From assembly GCA_004794785.1 (NCBI GenBank), contig SJOL01009490.1, forward strand, positions 246,255 to 310,254: 64,000 nucleotides of DNA, read 5' to 3'. Below the pieces are notes generated by a model. The model worked only from the letters and a program-made list of their open reading frames with translations. It had not been told where the DNA came from and ran no database searches. The stretch comes from Opisthorchis felineus. Lineage: Eukaryota; Platyhelminthes; Trematoda; Opisthorchiida; Opisthorchiidae. Positions 60,244-64,000 of the stretch are shown here, in pieces. A program made the position numbers and the translations under genes. The number at the start of each line of letters is the position of its first letter. Positions within the stretch are counted from its first letter, which is position 1.

Positions 60244-60254
60244 CCGGTGGGGTA
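60244..60254. repeat. SINE target site duplication, copy 2
   Basis: Plus-strand CCGGTGGGGTA, the partner of 60044-60054 on the 5' (tRNA-like) side of the SINE. Confidence 0.88.
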
Positions 60255-60689
60255 GCGGGGTTGCTGATGATCGTCGTACGGTTCACACACCATTTCGGTG
60301 GCTTTAAGTCCTAATGAAAGAATATATTCTTCTCGCGACACTACGGCGGGGTGACACCCAACATATCGATGTGTCGTCACTCGACCCATGTAAAACTGTG
60401 TGGGAAACCCAGCTTCCAGGCTCCAACAGAGCACCGGTAGCGCAGGTGTACTGGTTGTCACACGATGGCTAACATCGCTTAATGATGAGCAGAATGTGAT
60501 GGCGGGCTGGGTCGATGAAGGTTGTAGTGGCTACGGCATGCGTCAGATGCAGAAACAGCAGTGTTGCCACTAGTGCTTTACTGCCGTACGGCCACAAAGT
60601 TTATATAATTATACTCGAAGACAAATTGAAAAAAGAAAACATTAGATTAGGGAGGGACATGGTGCTAGCTTACCATGTGAATTTTGAGG

Positions 60690-61300
60690 TGTCTACACCT
60701 CCAAACGCTTAGTCAGAAAATCTGGAAAGAAATCGACAGCACAAGCGCCACTGACACCGATCAGCCGCCATCTATTGAAATGCCTCCAGCCAAGCGCGGG
60801 TGACGGCATCGAAGACCTCATCCTGGAAGGAGGACTACATCAACAACACCCAAACACCAGATAAAACTCTTCATTTGGTTCTGACAAATTAAAAGTTGTC
60901 CACTTCGCGGTTAGCGCCATTCTGAAGGAGGCAAAGACAGTAATCACCTTGGTAGACGATATTTCGGTATTCGTGGAACGTGGCGGAACCACCACAGCTG
61001 GTGGGGCTGAATGTATTACGCGACTGAAGTACCCGCTACACACCCAAATACCCGTTTTATAATTATCCCGTTAATAATCAGTTGACGTGATCCGACACCA
61101 GCAACTCTTCTGAGGAATCGTATGCGTGCTGCAGATCGACAAGCCTCTTACCAGCAACGATCTGAAAACCGGGGGTTTGAAGACCTTCCAGCGTCCGCCT
61201 CCTCAGTTCACCGACGACGAAGTTGAAAAAATCGGGAATGAACATCCTAACCGGACACCAGTTATCACACTCATCATCATCTTTGTCAGCTGTAAGAACC
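60690..61300 (-). mobile_element. Second LINE relic (RT palm and C-terminal end)
   Basis: On the minus strand the frame at about 61260-61080 reads FFNFVVGELRRRTLEGLQTP, then GKRLVDLQHAYDSSEELL, a decayed form of a LINE RT segment with motif C (DLEYADDIVLL type); the YADD box is broken. About 300 bp on (about 60820-60730), AWLEAFQ, a stop, then MAADRCQWRLCCRFLSRFSD looks like a LINE C-terminal end. It is not simply the tail of the neighbouring RTE-like copy, which has its own end near 61455. Clade uncertain. Confidence 0.6.
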
Positions 61301-61454
61301 GCGTACTTATCGTAGTGGTTGTAGCTGCCACAGTTTCGTTCACCGATGATTTGGGGAGGTGGGGTAGGCAGCTGCGCATTGGAGGCGGGAGCTGATAAAT
61401 TGGTGCGTAAATGCAGCACTATCAGTGGACTGTCAAGTGGGGGAATCGAGAAGG

Positions 61455-64000
61455 GAGCTATGCATTGAAGGCAATAGCTTGGATGCACGAGCGCCATTGA
61501 GGGCGCGACTGGGCCATGTCTCACAATGTCTCTAACCATTGATGTGGCCCGTCTTGGGGTCCCCATCCAGGAAGACGGCAATGACCAGCGCAGCTGAGTC
61601 TGCTGGTAATGGCTTTTATACTTCGCTGCCAAGTCATTGTTTGACCTCCCCTGGCTCGTTTCCACCCTTCATGTGGTTGTGCGAAAAGAACCCTTCGAGG
61701 AAATCGGTCGACTGGCATACGTGGCCAAGCCAGCGCAACCTATGCAGTGTGATCAGTTCGTCTATCGAGGGTGAGTTATTTCTTCCGAATACCATTCGAC
61801 GTACTTCAGCATTGCTTATCCGGTGTTCCCACCAGACTCGGGCAATGCTCCGAAGACATCGATGGTCAAACACTGAAAGTCCTTTGACGTCCTCGGCGCG
61901 CAACGGCCAGGTTGCTGACCCGTATAGTAGTATGGAGCGCACCGCAGCATTGTAAACTCGACCCTTGACGGATAAGCTGATGTCACGCCTACGCCACAGG
62001 TGACGCAGTTTCACAAAAGCTGTTCTGGCCTTCCCAATCCGGATGGAAATATCATTTTCGGCGAGACCACCGGGACTAATACAGCTGCCCAGGTAAAGAA
62101 ATTTGTCTACTACCTCAATCAGTTCATCTACAAGCATGAGGCTAGTGTTCTAGCCCACCCAGCCTTGCAGTAGCACTTTACACTTTGCCGGTGTGAAGCG
62201 CATGCCAAACCGTGAGGCGGAATTATTTAGATTGTTTAATATTGTTTGAATTACCACGGGGTCAGATCCAAGAAGAGCTATGTCGTCTGCGTACTCGATA
62301 TCTGTGAGCGGACGCCCAGGGAGCACTTCGACCCCACAGGCATTAGAGGCTGACAGTGAGTCTTCCATGATCGAATCAATGACGAAGTAGAAGACGAAAG
62401 ATGAAAGAGGACAACCCTGTCTGACACCACTTGGTGTGGTGAACTCAGGCAAGAGCTTTCCGTAGACCTTCGCACGGCCGCAGGAGTTGGCTTACAGTGC
62501 CTTCAGGAGGGTCAAGAATTTGACACATTTGCTCCACAGACAATGACATAGTGCCTGACGGTCCATAGAGCCAAAGGCAGCTCCCGGATCAAGGAACACG
62601 GCCATTGTTGGTTGCTGGAAGCAGTGTCGCTGTTCCAGAATTTGTCGGAGGGTGAAGATATGATCGATGCACCCTCTTGCAGGACGGAACCCAGCTTGGT
62701 TTTCACGGATTTGTCTCTCTCTGTGTTCAGTCAACCTTCGAAGGATAAGGCCAGAGAGCACCTACGATGCCACAGCTAACAGGTTGATGCAACGGTGGTT
62801 TTCACACAGCGTCCGCGTACCCTTTTTGAAGATAGGGATAACTGTCGACATGCTCCATTCTGCAGGCACCTTCTCTTCGTTCCACATAGAACCAATGAGC
62901 TTTGTCAGATGGGTCACCAGGGATTCTCCGCCTCCTTTGAGGAGGGCTGGATACAGACCGTCCGGTCCTGGTGCCTTCTCACGTTTTAGTATGGATATTT
63001 CGTACTTAATTTTTTCTTCCGACGGGCGATCAAGGTTTACATTCCATTCGCCCGTGTGCATTATCTCCAAAGGTTGTGTTGCAGGAGGCCAGCTGAACTG
63101 TTCTTCGAAGTGTTCCGCCCATCTTTCCAGTCGACGTTTTTGCGAGTGAATTAATGAGCCATCTTTTTCACTTATCATTTCGCTGACCGTTGCTTTCCTA
63201 GGGCCAGTCGATCGTATCATTTGATATAGGGTACGGCTGTTTCCCGTAGCAAAAGCCTTCTCCATCTCCCGAGCTTTCGATGTTCACCAGAGCTCTCGGT
63301 CTTTCCTTAGACTCTTCACTATTTGGCATTTGAGGGATTTGCGTGCGCCGTCGTACTCGGTGCCTGCTGGTATGGCTTTCCTGACATCAATCATGGATAG
63401 TGATCTCACCGACACCCAGTGGTCTTTTGGTCGAATCGGAGAGGTCGGACAGACAGCACCGAACGCCGCTAACATAGCACCTTTCACATTTTGCCACGCT
63501 TCATCCACATGCTCACTGCCACCACAGTATTGGTTTACTGTGGAGAGTTGTTGGGCTAGCTCAGATCGGTACTGTTGAGCTACGGCCCTTATTCGAAGAT
63601 AGTGGATTGGCATGCTTCTTGCTAATTTGCGAGGGCCTGAATGGAAGCGAACTGTCAGGCGTGCACGCACCATGGCGTGATCGGAATCAAGTGGTGTGCC
63701 CCAGAAGGAACGAGTCTTGAATTGTGGCTCTCCATCGGTGGCTGATGGCCACGTGGTCATACTGGGTCCACGGTTGATTTTCAGTTGGTGGCCGCCAGGT
63801 TACTCGATGCGAACGTTTATGTTGAACAGAAACAGTTCTATTATATTGCCAGAAACAGTTCATGGTCAGCACACAACTGAAGAACTCGATCTCCGTTGTC
63901 TATGCGGCGAGCATCGACTCCAAATCGACCGCCCAAATGCGATTCCAAGGAGCTCAGACGACCTACTTGAGTATTCATATCGCCTGCAAGGATCACAATG
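61455..64000 (-). mobile_element. RTE-like non-LTR retrotransposon, frameshifted, 5' end beyond the window
   Basis: Minus-strand domains in order. An EEP endonuclease part has LAGDMNTQVGR (GDMN at 63973-63984), WTQYDHVAISHRWR and LDSDHAMV (SDH at 63677-63685). RT follows: KREKAPGPDGLYPALLK, VIPIFKKGTRTLCENHRCIN, NQAGFRPARGCIDHIFTLRQ, motif A MAVFLDPGAAFGSMDR (first Asp kept, second changed to Gly), motif B SGVRQGCPLS and motif C IEYADDIALL (YADD at 62282-62293). The C-terminal part has AVRSILLYGSATWPLRAEDV, WWEHRISNAEVRR, HRLRWLGHV and, after another frameshift, PGWGPQDGPHQWLETL and DMAQSRPQWRSCIQA. The open frames 63760-63284, 63265-62762, 62761-62492, 62452-62150 and 62137-61634 are one ancestral ORF broken by frameshifts and stops, so the copy is inactive. 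Confidence 0.9.

Larger units (their letters stand above)
59625..64000 (-). other. Presumed intron (5' side) of the HS6ST-like gene, filled with retroelements
   Basis: No exon with the sulfotransferase 5'-PSB motif is found up to the right edge. The stretch holds a SINE A copy (60055-60243), a LINE relic (about 60690-61300) and an RTE-like LINE (about 61455 to the edge), all on the minus strand and so in the same orientation as the gene. Between 59.63 and 60.04 kb two overlapping minus ORFs exist with no recognisable domain. Confidence 0.65.

Noticed and set aside
1..64000. CRISPR arrays, bacterial operons or prophage
   Set aside because: No regularly spaced direct repeats; spliced genes and eukaryotic retroelements show this is animal DNA.

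Overview
This is eukaryotic, metazoan-type DNA: one long multi-exon gene, degenerate non-LTR retrotransposons, tRNA-derived SINEs and no operon-like gene packing. A 40-bp micro-intron near the 5' end of the main gene followed by very large introns, RTE-like, CR1-like and R2-like LINE relics, and a Schistosoma Salpha-like hammerhead-bearing repeat together suggest a digenean flatworm (fluke). The species cannot be fixed from the sequence alone, although the large introns would suit a big-genome fluke such as a fasciolid.

Layout. (1) 1-560, minus: relic of a CR1-like LINE running off the left edge. (2) 561-7380: upstream flank with no recognised gene. (3) 7381-54375, plus: a complete 7-exon gene for a protein phosphatase 1 catalytic subunit (318 aa) spread over 47 kb, with every exon junction in phase. 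Its introns hold an R2-like LINE relic (14.0-17.0 kb), two SINE families (A at 12.6 and 43.0 kb; B at 23.4, 25.5 and 28.3 kb), a small tandem repeat (8.6 kb) and five copies of a fold-back repeat (32.4, 37.3, 40.0, 47.8 and 51.4 kb). The 51.4-kb copy contains a complete type I hammerhead ribozyme fold. (4) 54376-58680: intergenic space with a possible polyadenylation signal and G-runs. (5) 58681-59624, minus: the 3'-terminal coding exon of a heparan-sulfate 6-O-sulfotransferase-like gene, convergent with PP1; its upstream exons are not found and probably lie beyond the right edge. (6) 59625-64000, minus: presumed intron of that gene, packed with a SINE bounded by exact 11-bp target duplications, a second LINE relic, and the larger part of a frameshifted RTE-like LINE that continues past the right edge.

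The two cellular genes have unrelated roles: one makes a cytoplasmic/nuclear Ser/Thr phosphatase, the other a Golgi enzyme modifying heparan sulfate. The most notable signals are the hammerhead-bearing fold-back repeat family, which looks like a retrozyme/Salpha-type or Penelope-associated element, the divergence of the PP1 paralogue at its toxin-binding loop and C-terminal tail, and an R2-like LINE relic outside rDNA.
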